Source of the DNA: Spirochaetes bacterium RBG_16_49_21
GTDB taxonomy: Bacteria > Spirochaetota > UBA4802 > UBA5550
Direction of reading: 5' to 3'
DNA length: 64,000 nucleotides
Assembly: GCA_001829495.1 (NCBI GenBank)
Contig: MIBJ01000068.1
Coordinates: forward strand, 1-64,000
The notes under the pieces are model-generated. The model saw nothing but the letters and a program-made list of their open reading frames with translations. It searched no databases and was not told the origin of the DNA. Shown here piece by piece: positions 19,725 to 28,838 of the stretch. A program made the position numbers and the translations under genes. How positions within the stretch are numbered: the first letter of the stretch is position 1; each line of letters begins with the position of its first letter.

Positions 19725-20345
19725 TTACATCCTATTTTTGATATCTAGAAGATTTAACAACAGGTCGAAATACTTTTTCCTCTGTTCCTCCAGCCCTGCC
19801 GTATCTTTGTTGTCGGCCTTGAGAAGGCAAAGCTGCTGGAAATAGTAGTTCATTGCGGCATTGAGCAGTGCAGATACGGTTTCCGGATCATGCTTCCCGA
19901 TCAGGCCTTTTTTCTGTATCTTCCTGATGCTTTTCGCACAACTATCCAAATTTTCATCGAAATACCAATCCCGATAAAACCGGCGGGCCTTTGGATTGCG
20001 GAACATCTCGATCCAGAGGATCCGGGTTATAGCTTCCATTCTCGGAGATGAGAGTATTTTCTGGCGGATTTTGAACGACTCTTTGAATTTATCCCTCAAG
20101 CGATCAAGGGACATTTCCTGCACCGGTTCTTCAGGAGGCTTCGTTTTATTTATTTCGGTTTTGTAGTATTCGAAAATTGCGTCCAAGATGGCTTCCTTGC
20201 CGGGAAAGTGATTATACAGTGAGCTGGTTTTAACGCCTGTCGCATGAGCTATCTCCCGGATAGAGGTTTCGTAAAAGCCCTTTTGTGAAAACAGATCGAT
20301 GCCGGCATTAAGAATCTTTTCTTTTGTGCTTATCCGTTCGTCCAT
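19725..20345 (-). CDS. TetR-family transcriptional regulator
   Basis: This 206-residue repressor is all-helical. The N-terminal TetR DNA-binding domain (about 8-55) reads KEKILNAGIDLFSQKGFYET then SIREIAHATGVKTSSLYNHF, a textbook helix-turn-helix. The C-terminal ligand-binding domain is divergent, as usual; the effector cannot be predicted. It is the first gene of the minus-strand operon that continues with the C_GCAxxG protein, two Fe-S subunits and the FAD subunit. Palindromes overlap its own promoter, so autorepression with operon control is likely. Confidence 0.9.
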   Translation of the reverse strand: MDERISTKEKILNAGIDLFSQKGFYETSIREIAHATGVKTSSLYNHFPGKEAILDAIFEYYKTEINKTKPPEEPVQEMSLDRLRDKFKESFKIRQKILSSPRMEAITRILWIEMFRNPKARRFYRDWYFDENLDSCAKSIRKIQKKGLIGKHDPETVSALLNAAMNYYFQQLCLLKADNKDTAGLEEQRKKYFDLLLNLLDIKNRM

Positions 20346-20402
20346 TCTACGTTTCTATTGTCTTGTATATTTTATTGCGTGTCAGCCTGAGCGGCCGTTG
20401 TG

Positions 20403-20437
20403 GTCTATAAATAGACTAACGATCGATAGTTTGTCAA
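20403..20437 (-). promoter_or_regulatory. Promoter and twin palindromic operators of the tetR operon
   Basis: On the minus strand TTGACA (20432-20437) is followed after 18 nt by TATTTA (20408-20413). Palindrome 1, GTCTATAAATAGAC (20403-20416), covers the -10. Palindrome 2, ACTAACGATCGATAGT (20415-20430, arms ACTA.CGA/TCG.TAGT), fills the spacer. Both are suited to a TetR dimer. The sequences are seen directly; assignment to this TetR protein is inference. Confidence 0.7.
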
Positions 20438-20456
20438 GTCTTTTTGAGCCAGTTGA

Positions 20457-21599
20457 TTAATCATACAAGTGGTATTCCAGCAGCCGGCACTCGATGCCTG
20501 CGTTAAAAAAAATCATTTTGCGGCTTGTTCGCAGCCCCACCTGTTTTGCCAGACGCGGGTTGCCGGTAAATATGTAGCCCGTATGCCCGGCGCATTTTTG
20601 TTTGAAAAAATTCCCTATGCTCCTGTATTGGCGGCCGAGCTCCGCCTCTTCGCCAAGCCTCACGCCGTATTCCGGATTAAGCATGATAATGCCTTTTCCG
20701 GTCGGAAGGGGGGTCTCGGCGAAATCACACACGGAAAATTCGATCAGGGTTTCCACGCCCGCGGCGCGCGCGTTTATTTTCGCGGCGTCAATGGCGCGCC
20801 GGTCAATGTCGGTCGCGATTATGCGCGCCGGCAACCCGCCGCGCCCGCGGCCGTTCATTTCTTCGCGCAATGCCCGCCATTTTTTTCCGTCAAAATTTTT
20901 CACGTGCATGAACCCGAAGTTGTCCCGCAAGAGTCCCGGCGCGCGGTTCAGCGCGATAAGCGCGGCCTCGATCGCCAGGGTACCGCTTCCGCACATCGGA
21001 TTTACCAGCGGCACAGAGCCGTCGTAGCCGGCGGCAAACAGGAGCGCGGCTGCCAGCGTTTCCCGGAGCGGCGCGGCGTGCGGCATCGTGCGATATCCCC
21101 GGTCTGAAAGCTTGTTCCCGGAAGTGTCCAGGTAGAGCCAGCAATCGTCCCTGTTCCAGAAAAGATCGACAACCGCATTATCGCGGTTCGGGCCTGAAGA
21201 CGGCCGCTTGCCGCACTTTTTAACCAGCCTGTCCACGATCGCGTCTTTGACTTTTTGATTGGCGAACATTGAATTTTTGACACGGCCGGTTTCAATGACT
21301 GAAACGACGCTCAGGTATTCGGACGGATCGATGATTTCTTCCCAGGCTAGGGCGGCGACCTCCCGGTACAGCTCGTCCGGGCCGCGGCAGGGGAATTTCT
21401 TAAGCGGATACATCACGTGCAGGGCGGTGCGCAGGCACAGGTTCAGGCGAAGCGCGTCTTCCCACGATGCCTCAATCTCGACGCCGCGGTCATGCTCCGA
21501 CAGGATCGTATAACCCATTTTCCGTAGCTCCTCGCGCAGATAGGGAACCGAGCCCGGCCCGCAGGAGACGGTTAAGGATGTATTGCTGAATATATTCAT
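20457..21599 (-). CDS. THUMP-domain SAM-dependent RNA methyltransferase (RlmL-type)
   Basis: The 380-residue protein has an N-terminal ferredoxin-like/THUMP region (about 1-160) and a Rossmann methyltransferase domain (about 165-375). The SAM motif NPMCGSGTLAIEAALIALNRAPG, the ATDIDRRAIDAAKINARAAG acidic loop and the catalytic-type tetrapeptide NPEY in MLNPEYGVRLGE are visible. E. coli RlmL-like enzymes have NPPYG at this place. They make m2G in 23S rRNA, so an rRNA or tRNA guanine N2 target is likely. It is a single gene, divergent from the DUF4143 gene. Confidence 0.87.
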   Translation of the reverse strand: MNIFSNTSLTVSCGPGSVPYLREELRKMGYTILSEHDRGVEIEASWEDALRLNLCLRTALHVMYPLKKFPCRGPDELYREVAALAWEEIIDPSEYLSVVSVIETGRVKNSMFANQKVKDAIVDRLVKKCGKRPSSGPNRDNAVVDLFWNRDDCWLYLDTSGNKLSDRGYRTMPHAAPLRETLAAALLFAAGYDGSVPLVNPMCGSGTLAIEAALIALNRAPGLLRDNFGFMHVKNFDGKKWRALREEMNGRGRGGLPARIIATDIDRRAIDAAKINARAAGVETLIEFSVCDFAETPLPTGKGIIMLNPEYGVRLGEEAELGRQYRSIGNFFKQKCAGHTGYIFTGNPRLAKQVGLRTSRKMIFFNAGIECRLLEYHLYD

Positions 21600-21764
21600 A
21601 AATGTATCAGGATGATGTTAGACTTTTTCTTGCTTGCTATCAGAGCGTCCGGAATCTGCTGCATCGAGGAACGGCTCTAAGTAAAAGACAAGGATTTTTT
21701 AATATAAATTTTCGATAGTTTTCGGTAAAATAATGGAAAACACTGGTTTTATCAAATGCATGCC

Positions 21765-21807
21765 TCCGGATAAATTGCTTGACAAAAGTAATTTATCCGG
21801 ATAAAAT
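21765..21807 (+). promoter_or_regulatory. Promoter with palindromic operator ahead of the DUF4143 gene
   Basis: TTGACA (21779-21784), a 17-nt spacer and TAAAAT (21802-21807) form a near-consensus promoter. The 14-bp perfect palindrome TTTATCCGGATAAA (21792-21805) overlaps spacer and -10. Its half TCCGGATAAA occurs again at 21765-21774. The predicted transcription start is about 3 nt before the ATG at 21817, so the mRNA would be leaderless. The binding protein is unknown. Confidence 0.7.
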
Positions 21808-21816
21808 GCTTTTGTT

Positions 21817-22956
21817 ATGAAAATAAAAAAAAGGCTTTTTGATCTCAACCTCCCGCCCGGAAAATCCGCTTTTCTTTGGGGCCCTCGCAAGGTCGGTAAA
21901 ACCTATTGGATCTCTCATACCCTCTCCGGCGCTGAGATTATTGATTTATTGAAAACGGATATTTTGGCTGAATATATTACCCGCCCGTCGCTGTTAAGAG
22001 AACGCTACCAGCATTACAAGGGATTGATAGTTATTGACGAAATACAAAAGATCCCTCCCATTCTTGACGAAGTTCACTGGCTTATTGAAAATAGAGGCAT
22101 ATCTTTTTTACTGACCGGATCCAGCGCGCGCAAATTACGCCGCGGTCACGCAAATCTTTTAGGCGGCAGGGCTTGGCGAAGAACGATGACGCCGCTGTCT
22201 TTTATGGAGGTAACTGAATTCAATCTGGAACGAATCATGATTTCCGGATTACTGCCGTCCCATTACCTTTCGCCTGATCCGATTGAAGATTTAAGGTCTT
22301 ATGTCGCCGATTACCTTAAGGAAGAAATTGTCGCCGAGGCGCTCACCCAAAATATTCCGGCATTCAATGAATTTTTGCGGGTAGCGGCGATCACATCCAG
22401 CAAGCTTATTAATTACGTGAATATCGCCCGCGAAACAGGCGTATCTCATAGGACGGTTCGTACCTATTTTGATATCCTTGAGGACACCTATCTGGGATTT
22501 AGGATCCCTCCATGGAAGGAATCAAAAAACCGCCGCATGATAACCACGGAAAAGTTTTATTTATTCGACGTGGGGGTGGCTAATTATCTCTCCAGGCGAC
22601 AGCCAAAAATCGGCAGCCCTGAATTCGGAAAGGCTTTCGAACATTTTATTTTGATGGAATTGAAAGCATATCAGGCGTACCGCGATCCGGATATGTCTAT
22701 AACCTTCTGGAGGACGTCAACCGGCCGAGAGGTTGATTTCATTCTTGGAGAAAAAAAAGCGGCGATAGAAATTAAAGGATCATCCCGCGTTCATGATGGG
22801 GATATCGGTTCTCTTCAAGCTCTATTAGAGGACGGGCCGGTTAAGAAGTGTTTTATCATTTGTCTTGAAAAGCAGCCGCGCCGGCTGACAAAAGATATTG
22901 AGGCGATACCATGGCAGATGTTCATAGAGCGGCTCTGGCGTGGCGAATTTGAATGA
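21817..22956 (+). CDS. AAA+ ATPase with DUF4143 domain
   Basis: The 379-residue protein has an N-terminal P-loop ATPase (Walker A GPRKVGKT at 22-29, Walker B LIVIDEIQK near 70, sensor-like LLTGSSARKLRRG) and a C-terminal DUF4143 domain with a nuclease-like fold. That domain includes EFGKAFEHFILMEL, TGREVDFIL and AIEIKGSS, which resembles a PD-(D/E)XK active-site pattern. The family is very common as stand-alone genes of unknown function. The next in-frame Met is far downstream, so the start is fixed at 21817 even though no Shine-Dalgarno exists; this fits leaderless initiation. It has its own promoter and is not in an operon. Confidence 0.85.
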   Translation: MKIKKRLFDLNLPPGKSAFLWGPRKVGKTYWISHTLSGAEIIDLLKTDILAEYITRPSLLRERYQHYKGLIVIDEIQKIPPILDEVHWLIENRGISFLLTGSSARKLRRGHANLLGGRAWRRTMTPLSFMEVTEFNLERIMISGLLPSHYLSPDPIEDLRSYVADYLKEEIVAEALTQNIPAFNEFLRVAAITSSKLINYVNIARETGVSHRTVRTYFDILEDTYLGFRIPPWKESKNRRMITTEKFYLFDVGVANYLSRRQPKIGSPEFGKAFEHFILMELKAYQAYRDPDMSITFWRTSTGREVDFILGEKKAAIEIKGSSRVHDGDIGSLQALLEDGPVKKCFIICLEKQPRRLTKDIEAIPWQMFIERLWRGEFE

Positions 22957-23022
22957 TAACCGGCAGACGTTAGCCAATCAGCTTGACCGCTTTTTGATGA
23001 GGCACCGGAAAAAATAATATTA

Positions 23023-23052
23023 TTGACACGATCGCAGGCATTAAAGTATTGT
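23023..23052 (+). promoter_or_regulatory. Promoter with long 5' UTR for the DEAD-box helicase
   Basis: TTGACA (23023-23028), an 18-nt spacer and TATTGT (23047-23052). The start codon is at 23257, giving a leader of about 200 nt. Long structured leaders are typical of cold-induced DEAD-box helicase mRNAs. The rest of the 22957-23256 gap holds no gene that I can see. Confidence 0.5.
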
Positions 23053-23256
23053 CCGGACTGATTAATAGAATGCGGTATTTAAATGACAATTGCCCACTTT
23101 TTAGTTTTCCCCCCAATTGAATTATCTACTAAGTGATCAGCGCTCAATTAAATTTTTTCACTGATCAACGGCATTCAAAATCAATACAGAACTATTGCAA
23201 ATCCGGTCATACCCACAGGTAGGCTGAAACCGCATTAGATACAACAAGGAGAAGAA

Positions 23257-24459
23257 ATGAGTTTTACAGAATTTAATTTATCCAGCGGGATTATGTCCCA
23301 AATCGAGGCGATGGGATATGAAACCCCGACGCCGATTCAAAAAATGGCCATCCCGGCGGTTATGCAGGGAAAGGACGTCATGGGACTGGCCCAGACCGGC
23401 ACCGGAAAAACAGCGGCCTTTGCCCTGCCGATTTTACAGAGGCTGTCCGAAGGAAGGAAAGGGCAGATACGGGCGCTCATAATAGCGCCGACGAGAGAGC
23501 TGGCCGAGCAAATCAACGATTCGGTGACCGCCCTGGGCAAACGGACGGGGTTGAAAAGCACTGCCGTGTATGGGGGCGTGAGCGCCGGCAAGCAGGTGGC
23601 TGCCCTAAAACGCGGAGTTGATATAGTGGTCGCCTGTCCGGGCCGGCTGCTGGACCATCTCGAAAGCAGGATCATCAACCTATCAAGACTGGAAACCCTG
23701 GTGCTGGACGAAGCGGACCACATGTTCGATATGGGGTTCCTGCCGGATATCCGCAAAATCCTTAAACACGCAAGCTTGCGAAAACAGACGCTGCTGTTTT
23801 CCGCTACCATGCCGAAAGATATTCAAAAACTGGCTGATGATATTTTAAAAAATCCCTGCCATATCGAGATCGATCATATGGAGCCGCTCGAGACCGTTGA
23901 ACACGCGCTGTTCCCGGTCGCGCCGCACCTTAAAACCGAGCTTTTGTTCGAGTTGCTGAAATCGACTGATGCGCGATCGATACTGATTTTCACCCGCACC
24001 AAACACCGGGCCAAAGTCCTGGACCAGAAGCTGCAGAGGAACGGCTACAGGGCCACTTCTTTGCAGGGGAATCTGCCCCAGAACAAACGGCAGAAGGCCA
24101 TAGAAGGGTTTCGCAACGGCACGTTCCAGATCATGGTCGCCACGGACATCGCCGCCCGCGGTATCGACATATCCCTCATATCGCACGTAATCAATTACGA
24201 TATGCCCGACACCTCTGATGCGTATACGCACCGCATCGGACGCACCGGAAGGGCGGAGCGATCCGGGGACGCGTTTACCTTTGTCACGGGTGAAGACGCC
24301 GGCACCGTAAAGGAAATCGAGCGAAAAATGGGCGCGAAGATCAAGCGCCGGATGATCGAGGGGTTTAACTACAATGCGCCGCAGAAAACAGACGCGCATG
24401 AACCGCAGTTCCGTCGATCATTCCAGAGTCGATCTTTCCCGAGAAGAAAGGTTTCGTAG
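23257..24459 (+). CDS. DEAD-box ATP-dependent RNA helicase
   Basis: The 400-residue SF2 helicase unwinds RNA in ribosome assembly or mRNA decay. All core motifs are seen: the Q motif (GYETPTPIQKMAIP), motif I AQTGTGKT, Ia PTRELAEQ, II DEAD in VLDEADHMFDMGF, III SAT, and C-terminal ATDIAARGIDI and HRIGRTGRAERSG. The short Arg-rich tail resembles RhlE/CshA-type enzymes and lacks the DbpA-type RNA-binding domain. A strong AAGGAGAAGAA site precedes the ATG. Confidence 0.95.
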   Translation: MSFTEFNLSSGIMSQIEAMGYETPTPIQKMAIPAVMQGKDVMGLAQTGTGKTAAFALPILQRLSEGRKGQIRALIIAPTRELAEQINDSVTALGKRTGLKSTAVYGGVSAGKQVAALKRGVDIVVACPGRLLDHLESRIINLSRLETLVLDEADHMFDMGFLPDIRKILKHASLRKQTLLFSATMPKDIQKLADDILKNPCHIEIDHMEPLETVEHALFPVAPHLKTELLFELLKSTDARSILIFTRTKHRAKVLDQKLQRNGYRATSLQGNLPQNKRQKAIEGFRNGTFQIMVATDIAARGIDISLISHVINYDMPDTSDAYTHRIGRTGRAERSGDAFTFVTGEDAGTVKEIERKMGAKIKRRMIEGFNYNAPQKTDAHEPQFRRSFQSRSFPRRKVS

Positions 24460-24480
24460 AAATTGAGTTAAGCCGGATTT

Positions 24481-24516
24481 TTTACGCCGCTCTGCATCCT
24501 TGTGAAGCGGCGTAAA
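24481..24516. other. Hairpin between the helicase and YwbE genes
   Basis: A perfect 11-bp stem TTTACGCCGCT (24481-24491) / AGCGGCGTAAA (24506-24516) has a 14-nt loop. No T-tract follows on either strand, so it is not a canonical intrinsic terminator. It may stabilise the helicase mRNA 3' end or separate the two cistrons. Confidence 0.5.
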
Positions 24517-24530
24517 GGTTAATGGGATGA

Positions 24531-24728
24531 ATGTATATGGATGGTACTAAAAGAGATACTATCAGGCAGGGACAAAAGGTAGCGATAGTTTTAAAAAAAG
24601 ACCAGCGCACCGGCGATTTAACTATAGGAATCGTACAGGATATTTTAACGAATTCCAACCATCACCCGCATGGAATAAAAGTCAGATTAATGAGTGGGGG
24701 AGTCGGCAGAGTTAAAAAGATTCTTTAG
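24531..24728 (+). CDS. YwbE family small protein (DUF2196)
   Basis: The 65-residue protein matches the YwbE family pattern: IRQGQKVAIVLKKDQRTGDLTIGIVQDILTNSNHHPHGIKVRLMSGGVGRVKKI. This is a small beta-rich, probably nucleic-acid-binding protein whose exact role is unknown. ATG 24531 and ATG 24537 are both possible. It follows the helicase by 71 nt and is often found alone or beside RNA-related genes. Confidence 0.85.
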   Translation: MYMDGTKRDTIRQGQKVAIVLKKDQRTGDLTIGIVQDILTNSNHHPHGIKVRLMSGGVGRVKKIL

Positions 24729-24829
24729 CTCAGTTAAACAGATGTACGGATCGAAATTATGCTTGATCGGCAAACGTATTATTCATGTATGGTTTAATGA
24801 ATTTTAATAAGAATACGGAGAAGAAATGT

Positions 24830-25336
24830 ATGGGCCCGCTAACCGCAATTATTAAAACCAATAAAGGGAATATAAAGCTTGCACTTTATCCGGATAAGAC
24901 CCCGGTCACGGTTGCGAGCTTTGCAAACCTTGCGCTTCACGGATTTTACAAGGGGCTGAAGTTCCATCGCGTAATCGAAGACTTCATGATACAGGGCGGC
25001 TGCCCCAAGGGCACCGGCACCGGCGGCCCGGGCTATTCATTCAAGGACGAGTGCACGCCTGAATTGAAACATGACAAGCCGGGCGTTCTCTCAATGGCCA
25101 ATGCGGGCCCGAACACGAACGGGAGCCAGTTCTTCATTACCCACGTGGCCACGCCATGGCTCAACGGCAAGCACACGATCTTCGGGTCCGTGGCCGGCCA
25201 GGAGGACATGAAAGTAGTAAACAGCGTCAGGCAGGGAGACGTTATTGAATCGATCGCGGTCGAGGGCGATACGTCCGAGCTGTTCGCGCAGGTTGGCGAT
25301 AAAATCAGAGAGTGGTATAATGCTCAGCGTTCGTGA
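24830..25336 (+). CDS. Peptidyl-prolyl cis-trans isomerase, cyclophilin type
   Basis: This cytoplasmic cyclophilin (168 residues) catalyses X-Pro isomerisation. It shows [27 protein letters not shown], the [16 protein letters not shown] active-site segment and [12 protein letters not shown]. No signal peptide is present. ATG 24830 with GGAGAAG upstream is preferred to the in-frame ATG 24785, which adds 15 non-conserved residues. The end overlaps the ABC-F gene by 17 nt. Confidence 0.92.
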   Translation: MGPLTAIIKTNKGNIKLALYPDKTPVTVASFANLALHGFYKGLKFHRVIEDFMIQGGCPKGTGTGGPGYSFKDECTPELKHDKPGVLSMANAGPNTNGSQFFITHVATPWLNGKHTIFGSVAGQEDMKVVNSVRQGDVIESIAVEGDTSELFAQVGDKIREWYNAQRS

Positions 25337-26954
25337 CCTGAAACTCTCTTTCGGCAAGAGAGTGCTTTTCAAGGAAGTCAATATAAATTTTGCCCCCGGC
25401 AATTCGTACGGGCTTATAGGCGCGAACGGTTCGGGAAAATCAACCTTTCTAAAAATATTGTCCGGCGAAATCGAGCCGAGCTCCGGAGCGATCGACCGAA
25501 ACCCGAAAGAGCGTGTCGCCGTCCTGAGTCAGGACCAGTCCGCGTTTGACGAGCACCGGGTGATCGACACCGTGATAATGGGCCATTCTAAGATGTATGA
25601 TGTTCTGAAAGAGCGGGAAGCGGTCTATACCAAGGAAAATTTTTCCGAGAAGGACGGGCACCGGGCAGCGGAGCTCGAAGAGCTCCTGGACGAGATGAAC
25701 GGCTACGAGGCTGAGTCCGACGCCGCGTCCCTGCTCAGCGGCCTGGGGACCGGCGTGGAGCTACATGATAAAAAAATGAAAGAGCTCGAGGGCGGCGAGA
25801 AGGTGCGGGTGCTTCTGGCGCAGGCGCTTTTCGGCAACCCGGATATCCTGCTCCTTGACGAGCCCACGAACAACCTTGATATTGAATCGATAACCTGGCT
25901 TGAAAATTTTCTCTATAATTTCAACAACACGGTAATAGTGGTGTCCCACGACAGGCATTTCATTAACAAGGTCTGTACGCATATAGCGGACATAGATTTC
26001 GGGAAAATACAGCTCTACACCGGTAATTACGACTTCTGGGTGCAGTCAAGCCAGCTCGCGCTCAAACAAAAGAAAGAGGAAAACAGAAAGAAGGAAGATA
26101 AGATCAGGGAGCTCCAGTCGTTCATAGAGCGGTTCAGCTCGAACGCCTCCAAGGCCAGACAGGCCACTTCAAGGAAAAAATTGCTGGAAAAGCTTACACT
26201 CGACGAGATCCCGGTCTCGTCGCGCCGTTTTCCCTATATCGCGTTCAAGCCTGATCGCGAATGCGGGAAGATGGTGCTCGTGATCGAAAACCTTTGCAAG
26301 GCAATCGATAAAGTGCCGCTGCTCAGCGATTTCAGCCTCACGGTGAACAGGGGCGATAAGATCGCCTTCGTCGGCCAGAACAATTTAGTGAAGACAGTCT
26401 TGTTTCAGATTCTTACGGGAGAGGTTAAGCCCGATACCGGGAGCTTCAGATGGGGAGATACAATTACCACCGCGTATTTCTCGAAAGAAAACGGCGCGTA
26501 TTTTGAGAGTGACCTGACGCTCGTTGACTGGCTCCGGCAATTCTCGAAGGATAACGACGAGACCTTCGTGCGCGGGTTTCTCGGCAGGATGCTCTTTTCC
26601 GGGGAGGAGTCGCTGAAAAAGGTGCGCGTGCTCTCCGGCGGGGAAAGGGTCCGCTGCATGCTCTCCCGGATGATGCTCTCAGGCGCCAACGCCATGGTGC
26701 TTGACGATCCTACGAACCACCTCGACCTCGAATCGATTACCGCTCTCAACAACGGCCTCATCAATTTTTCCGGGGTCATCCTGTTCGCCTCGCACGACCA
26801 CCAGTTCATCGATTCGGTTGCGAACAGGATCATAGAAATCACTCCTTCAGGGGCCATTGACAGGGCAATGCGTTTTGATGAATATTTAGAGAGTGAAGAG
26901 GTGCAGAGGCGGAGGGACGAGCTCTACCATGGACATCAGCGGCTCAGCCTTTAG
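25320..26954 (+). CDS. ABC-F family ATPase (YbiT/YkpA-like)
   Basis: The 544-residue protein has two nucleotide-binding domains and no membrane segments, as in the ABC-F translation factors that act at the ribosomal E site. NBD1 is canonical: [29 protein letters not shown]. The charged inter-domain linker (about 235-290, [17 protein letters not shown]) is the P-site tRNA-interacting motif region. NBD2 is degenerate: Walker A reads GQNNLVKT and the catalytic Glu of Walker B is Asp ([10 protein letters not shown]), while LSGGERVRC is kept. ATG 25320 lies inside the cyclophilin gene; longer starts are out of family. Confidence 0.9.
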   Translation: MLSVRDLKLSFGKRVLFKEVNINFAPGNSYGLIGANGSGKSTFLKILSGEIEPSSGAIDRNPKERVAVLSQDQSAFDEHRVIDTVIMGHSKMYDVLKEREAVYTKENFSEKDGHRAAELEELLDEMNGYEAESDAASLLSGLGTGVELHDKKMKELEGGEKVRVLLAQALFGNPDILLLDEPTNNLDIESITWLENFLYNFNNTVIVVSHDRHFINKVCTHIADIDFGKIQLYTGNYDFWVQSSQLALKQKKEENRKKEDKIRELQSFIERFSSNASKARQATSRKKLLEKLTLDEIPVSSRRFPYIAFKPDRECGKMVLVIENLCKAIDKVPLLSDFSLTVNRGDKIAFVGQNNLVKTVLFQILTGEVKPDTGSFRWGDTITTAYFSKENGAYFESDLTLVDWLRQFSKDNDETFVRGFLGRMLFSGEESLKKVRVLSGGERVRCMLSRMMLSGANAMVLDDPTNHLDLESITALNNGLINFSGVILFASHDHQFIDSVANRIIEITPSGAIDRAMRFDEYLESEEVQRRRDELYHGHQRLSL

Positions 26955-26965
26955 CGGCGGGGCAT

Positions 26966-28042
26966 TTATTCTTCTTTTTTATCAGTCTTTTCCTCTTCCC
27001 AGTCCCAGAAAAAGTCTTTGTTCGTCAACTCCTGGTCTTTCTCCACTGCTGGTGTCGTCCTACGAAGGTTTTCGGGGAGGTCCGCGGTGCCGGCATGGAT
27101 AAAGTCCAGCTGGTCTTCAAGGTCATCGGTTTCGTCCTCCCAGTACTGCGCAGTGCCGAAATGCGGAAACGCGGGAGGGAACGCGGGGTCGTCCCAGCGC
27201 TGGGCGATCCATGCCGCGTACCGGACGTATCGCAATGCCCTGAGGGGCTCTATCAGGCGCAGCCATGAATTATCGAAGTCCCTGAACTGCCGGTATGCCT
27301 CGATAAACACCTCCCGCTGGCGCAGTCCTTCCCGGTCCCGCGCCGGCACGAGCATCCAAAGGTCCTGGACTGCCGGACCGGTCAGGAAATCGTCGAAATC
27401 GAGGAAAAACCAGCCTTCGCTCCCGTGCAGGAGGTTGCCCAGATGGCAGTCGCCGTGTATGCGATGAAAGGGAACGTCCGTACAAAGCGATTCATAGATC
27501 TCCGCCAGCTCCAGCACCGCATTATGATACCGTTCCCTGCAGTGCTGCGGCAGAAAATTGTTATCTTCAAGGAACGCGAGCGGACTGAGCCCGTAGGTCT
27601 CGCCGGTCAGCCGGATCCGGTGTGCGGCTTTTCTGGCTGCTCCGTTGTTATGGATGCGGGCAAGGAGCCTCCCCAGGGTTTCCAGGACAGGATCCGAAAG
27701 CTCATCCGGCACCCTGCCCCCGGTCCGCGGCCATATCGCGTAGAGTATTCCCTCGATTTCGCGCAGGGTCGTTCCGTCTTGAAAACGTAATGGGATGCAT
27801 ACCGGTATCTCGTCCTCAAACAAATCGAATAGAAATTCATGTTCTTCCAGGATCTGTTCCCGGCTCCATCTTCCGGGCCGGTAGAACTTGCTCACCACGT
27901 GCGAACCGTCCTCAAGCCTGAGGTCGTAGACCCGGTTCTCATAGCTGTTTAACGCCATGCAGTGTCCGGTCGGCTCAAAGCCGCAATTTTCCACCGCTTT
28001 TATTACTACGTCCGGGGTCAGTTGATAGAAGAAGTTATTCAT
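26966..28042 (-). CDS. srkA: Stress response serine/threonine kinase, SrkA/YihE-like
   Basis: The 358-residue protein has a choline/aminoglycoside-kinase-like fold. It shows LNSYENRVYDLRLEDGSHVVSKFYRPGRWS at the N-lobe, the catalytic FHRIHGDCHLGNLLHG loop near 200 and the metal-binding DFDDF. This matches the SrkA/RdoA family, which counters stress-induced death in enterics. It converges on the ABC-F gene with only 11 bp between. An acidic C-terminal tail extends it slightly beyond the E. coli length. Confidence 0.85.
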   Translation of the reverse strand: MNNFFYQLTPDVVIKAVENCGFEPTGHCMALNSYENRVYDLRLEDGSHVVSKFYRPGRWSREQILEEHEFLFDLFEDEIPVCIPLRFQDGTTLREIEGILYAIWPRTGGRVPDELSDPVLETLGRLLARIHNNGAARKAAHRIRLTGETYGLSPLAFLEDNNFLPQHCRERYHNAVLELAEIYESLCTDVPFHRIHGDCHLGNLLHGSEGWFFLDFDDFLTGPAVQDLWMLVPARDREGLRQREVFIEAYRQFRDFDNSWLRLIEPLRALRYVRYAAWIAQRWDDPAFPPAFPHFGTAQYWEDETDDLEDQLDFIHAGTADLPENLRRTTPAVEKDQELTNKDFFWDWEEEKTDKKEE

Positions 28043-28063
28043 TAATTGAGAAAACCCGGTAAA

Positions 28064-28618
28064 TTATTCTTCACCAAAGGAGCGGTCGAAGAGCTCTTCA
28101 ATAGCTTTTTTCGCGTCATCCGTCAGGTTTCGCGTACCGGTACCGCAGAAAGTTTTGTGAGATATGACCGGCCTGTCTTCAGCCCATGAGCCATTGGTCC
28201 ACGTGAACCACGCCTTGCGCTCCTGGTCATACACGCTTACCGGCCGGTTGAATAGCTTTGCGAGCTCGACTCCCCATCCTGTTCCTCCTTTAATAGTATT
28301 GTCAACTTGAATCCAGCCGATCGAAAAGACCTGGTACCCTTTGTTGACCATATGAAAGATGGACTGTATTACCCTCCTGATCATGTCGATCTCTGAAAAA
28401 TTTCTGCCCATTTTTAAGGAAACGATCTCCATGCTCACGTTTCCTTCTGCAAGCTGATCCGGTCCGAGCGTTTGGATTCCTTTGGTTCGCTCCATTCTAT
28501 GGCCGTCGAATGAAAAGTTGATTTCTTTGATCCCATGCTTTTCGGCCTGCCTGCCGAATTCGGCCTCAGCTCCTTTATGGCCCCCGCTGTATAATGTAAA
28601 ATTTGATATGTCAGACAT
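28064..28618 (-). CDS. Uncharacterised SLOG-like Rossmann protein
   Basis: The 184-residue protein starts ISNFTLYSGGHKGAEAEFG, a strand followed by a Gly-rich loop like those of SLOG/LOG nucleotide-binding proteins. It ends with GTGTRNLTDDAKKAIEELF, another typical SLOG-like closing segment. There is no signal peptide or membrane helix. SLOG proteins bind or hydrolyse nucleotides and nucleotide-derived signals, but no catalytic role can be assigned here. It lies 21 nt ahead of the SrkA-like gene in the same direction, so the two may be co-transcribed. Confidence 0.55.
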   Translation of the reverse strand: MSDISNFTLYSGGHKGAEAEFGRQAEKHGIKEINFSFDGHRMERTKGIQTLGPDQLAEGNVSMEIVSLKMGRNFSEIDMIRRVIQSIFHMVNKGYQVFSIGWIQVDNTIKGGTGWGVELAKLFNRPVSVYDQERKAWFTWTNGSWAEDRPVISHKTFCGTGTRNLTDDAKKAIEELFDRSFGEE

Positions 28619-28838
28619 TCTAAACTCCTGTAGTATTTATGATTTTGCAGATTTTCTATTGAGGTGGTGCTTCTAATGATTGTCAGATTGCCGGCACAAT
28701 ATGAATATCCACTGTTCTGGGCAAGAGGGAGATGATGGAGCGTTTTGTCAATGATTAATATGGTTTCATTCAATTGTGTTAGAATTGCACCTCGATATTG
28801 AGGCGAGCTGTAATAGTTACTGTGTTAAATCGTTTCCA

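Noticed and set aside
21817..22956. Toxin-antitoxin assignment for the DUF4143 gene
   Set aside because: No partner small gene lies within 200 bp on either side. The family is usually solitary.
24481..24516. Intrinsic terminator after the helicase gene
   Set aside because: The stem is perfect, but no T-tract follows on either strand, so it is listed only as a hairpin.
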